Of a stretch of DNA of 8,689 nt, positions 7,106 to 8,689 are shown piece after piece. Origin of the DNA: Desulfuromonadaceae bacterium (GTDB taxonomy: Bacteria; Desulfobacterota; Desulfuromonadia; Desulfuromonadales; Syntrophotaleaceae); the NCBI GenBank assembly GCA_021107335.1, contig JAIOSZ010000088.1:1-8689 (forward strand), read 5' to 3'. Position numbers and translations under genes: made by a program. How positions within the stretch are numbered: position 1 is the first letter of the stretch; each line of letters opens with the position of its first letter. The notes under the pieces are model-generated. The model was given only the letters and a program-made list of their open reading frames with translations, did not search any database and was not told the DNA's origin.

Positions 7106-7135
7106 ATGCTATCACAATAATCGGTAATTATTCAA
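7106..7135 (-). promoter_or_regulatory. Candidate promoter of the MshEN-REC gene with embedded inverted repeat
   Basis: The minus strand has TTGAAT (7135-7130), an 18-bp spacer and TAGCAT (7111-7106), preceded by TG as in an extended -10. Both hexamers match consensus at 4 of 6 positions. Between them lies the inverted repeat AATAAT-CGGTA-ATTATT (7116-7132), which might bind a regulator. Co-transcription from clpB is an alternative. Confidence 0.35.
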
Positions 7136-7153
7136 ATTAATCCGACCACTGGA

Positions 7154-8689
7154 TCAAGTTTCGGGGTCTCCGGCCGCTTGGCCAGTAACCTTAACCAGCA
7201 ACTGCTGATCGGCGACCTCGACCGTGACCAGAGCACCGCGTCCGATCTCGCCGCCAATAAGTGCCCGGCCGATACGGGTCTCCAGCTGATGCTGCAGGTA
7301 ACGCTTCAGGGGGCGAGCCCCATAAACGGGATCGTAGGCCTCCCGGGCAATAAACTCCCGCGCCTCGTCACTGATTTGTAAATCGATCTGGCGATCGCTC
7401 AGGCGTCGGCCCAGTTCGGCGACCAGCAGATCGATAATCGCCTTAATCTCCTCGCGGGTGAGGGGCTTGAACAGTACAATATCGTCCACCCGGTTGAGAA
7501 ACTCAGGCCGGAAGTGATGGCGCAACTCGGCCATTACCGCCTTAACTGTCTCCTCTTGCAGGACACCTTCTTCACTCACCCCTTCGAGCAACAGCGGTGA
7601 GCCGATGTTAGATGTCAGAATGATCACCGTGTTCTTAAAATTGACGGTCCGGCCCTGAGCATCGGTCACCCGGCCGTCGTCGAGAATCTGCAACAGCACG
7701 TTGAAGACGTCTTGGTGGGCCTTTTCGATTTCGTCGAAGAGAATTACCGAATAGGGCTTGCGGCGCACCGCCTCGGTAAGCTGCCCCCCCTCTTCATAGC
7801 CGACATAGCCAGGAGGCGCCCCGATCAGCCGACTTACGCTGTGCTTCTCCATATATTCAGACATGTCGATACGCACCATATTGTCTTCGCTGTCGAACAG
7901 GGCCTCGGCCAGAGTGCGGGCTAACTCGGTCTTGCCGACCCCCGTTGGGCCGAGGAAGATGAAGGAACCGATGGGCCGCTTCGGGTCCTTGATGCCACTG
8001 CGGGCACGAATCACCGCATCGGCTACCAGTTGCACCGCCTCGTCCTGGCCGATAACCCGCTGATGCAGAATCTGGTCGAGCTTGAGCAGCTTCTCCCGCT
8101 CCCCTTCCACCAGGCGGGTAACCGGAATGCCCGTCCAGCGGGAAACAATATCGGCGATCTCTTCTTCTGTGACCTCTTCCCGCAGTAGCCGCGCGGCCCC
8201 CTGCTCACCGGTTATGTCCTGTTCCTGCGCTTGCAGTGAATGCTCGAGTTCCGGCAGGCGACCGTGACGCAACTCCGCTGCCCGGTTGAGGTCGTACTCA
8301 CGCTCCGCTACTTCAATCTCCTGGCGGACCCGCTCGATCTCTTCACGCAGCTTTTGTACTTTTTTGATGCCTTCCTTTTCGCTGTCCCACTGGGCCCGCA
8401 AAGTATCGGCCTGATGCTTGAGGTCGGCCAACTCTTTGCGCAAAGCCGCCAGACGTTCCTGACTGACCAGGTCCTTCTCTTTTTTCAGGGCCGCCTCCTC
8501 GATCTCCAAACGCATCACCCGGCGAGTGACTTCGTCGAGATCGCTAGGCAAGGAGTCGATTTCGGTACGGATCATGGCACAGGCTTCATCAACCAGGTCG
8601 ATGGCCTTGTCCGGCAGGAAACGATCGCTGATATAGCGGTCGCTCAAGGTCGTCGCCGCGACCAGGGCGTTATCCTGAATACGCACGCC
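7154..8689 (-). CDS. clpB: ATP-dependent disaggregase ClpB, C-terminal part (5'-truncated by window edge)
   Basis: Hsp100 AAA+ chaperone that, with the DnaK system, threads aggregated proteins through a hexamer pore in the cytoplasm. The frame is still open at base 8689, so the N-terminal domain and most of the first nucleotide-binding domain are outside; 511 residues of about 860 are visible. In visible numbering, 1-45 ([11 protein letters not shown]...[10 protein letters not shown]) ends the first AAA+ domain. A long heptad-rich coiled coil (about 50-165) is the M-domain that distinguishes ClpB from ClpA and ClpC. TGIPV precedes the second AAA+ domain with Walker A GPTGVGKT (247-254), pore loop GYVG (294-297), Walker B ILFDE (316-320), sensor-1 TSN (359-361), arginine-containing FLNRVD and sensor-2 YGARPLKR (456-463). 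All motifs look intact. The GTG at 8686 is an internal Val codon, not a start. Its promoter lies outside the window. Confidence 0.97.
   Translation of the reverse strand, partial: GVRIQDNALVAATTLSDRYISDRFLPDKAIDLVDEACAMIRTEIDSLPSDLDEVTRRVMRLEIEEAALKKEKDLVSQERLAALRKELADLKHQADTLRAQWDSEKEGIKKVQKLREEIERVRQEIEVAEREYDLNRAAELRHGRLPELEHSLQAQEQDITGEQGAARLLREEVTEEEIADIVSRWTGIPVTRLVEGEREKLLKLDQILHQRVIGQDEAVQLVADAVIRARSGIKDPKRPIGSFIFLGPTGVGKTELARTLAEALFDSEDNMVRIDMSEYMEKHSVSRLIGAPPGYVGYEEGGQLTEAVRRKPYSVILFDEIEKAHQDVFNVLLQILDDGRVTDAQGRTVNFKNTVIILTSNIGSPLLLEGVSEEGVLQEETVKAVMAELRHHFRPEFLNRVDDIVLFKPLTREEIKAIIDLLVAELGRRLSDRQIDLQISDEAREFIAREAYDPVYGARPLKRYLQHQLETRIGRALIGGEIGRGALVTVEVADQQLLVKVTGQAAGDPET

Noticed and set aside
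8684..8686. GTG at 8686 as a start codon for a short ClpB
   Set aside because: It is the Val codon in the conserved GVRIQD segment inside the first AAA+ domain, and the frame stays open to the window edge.

Overview
The window looks like a piece of core chromosome from a delta-proteobacterium of the Desulfuromonadales/Geobacterales type. This is inferred from three things. There is a small protein that resembles the MXAN_5187 C-terminal family, which I know from delta-proteobacteria. There is a stand-alone MshEN-REC fusion protein. There is also a dispersed-repeat-like element with TGATG...TCGCAAAAA ends, of a kind I associate with that group. No rRNA, tRNA, CRISPR array, insertion sequence with a transposase, or phage gene is visible.

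Layout from left to right. Positions 1-1260 (minus) hold most of pgm, a phosphoglucomutase whose C-terminus is cut by the window edge. It has its own promoter-like sequence at 1324-1351. Positions 1450-1490 form a long hairpin that ends the glmS transcript. Positions 1552-3381 (minus) encode glmS and 3596-4981 (minus) encode glmU. They are separated by a 143-bp element with imperfect inverted terminal repeats (3456-3598), and one of its ends supplies the glmU stop codon. A near-consensus sigma-70 promoter for glmU lies at 5016-5044. Divergent from glmU is a 158-residue MXAN_5187-like protein of unknown role (5138-5614, plus), with a perfect 22-bp interrupted palindrome just upstream of its ribosome binding site. 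Convergent with it is a 91-residue thioredoxin-fold protein (5724-5999, minus), with a TATAAT promoter at 6061-6088. Next is a response regulator with an N-terminal c-di-GMP-type MshEN domain (6214-7065, minus), followed by a hairpin terminator. The right edge is the C-terminal 60% of the disaggregase ClpB (7154-8689, minus), cut at its N-terminus by the window edge.

How the genes work together: GlmS makes glucosamine-6-phosphate, and GlmU carries out the last two steps to UDP-GlcNAc. The intermediate mutase GlmM is not in the window. Pgm interconverts glucose-6-P and glucose-1-P at the same branch point of sugar-phosphate metabolism. ClpB and the regulator are adjacent and co-oriented, with no clear terminator between them. 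A link between proteostasis and c-di-GMP signalling is not shown by this and should not be assumed.

Most of the window is ordinary housekeeping sequence and I do not see a clear new multi-gene system. The best candidates for a second look are the inverted-repeat element inside glmU-glmS, the MshEN-REC protein, and the palindrome in front of the MXAN_5187-like gene.
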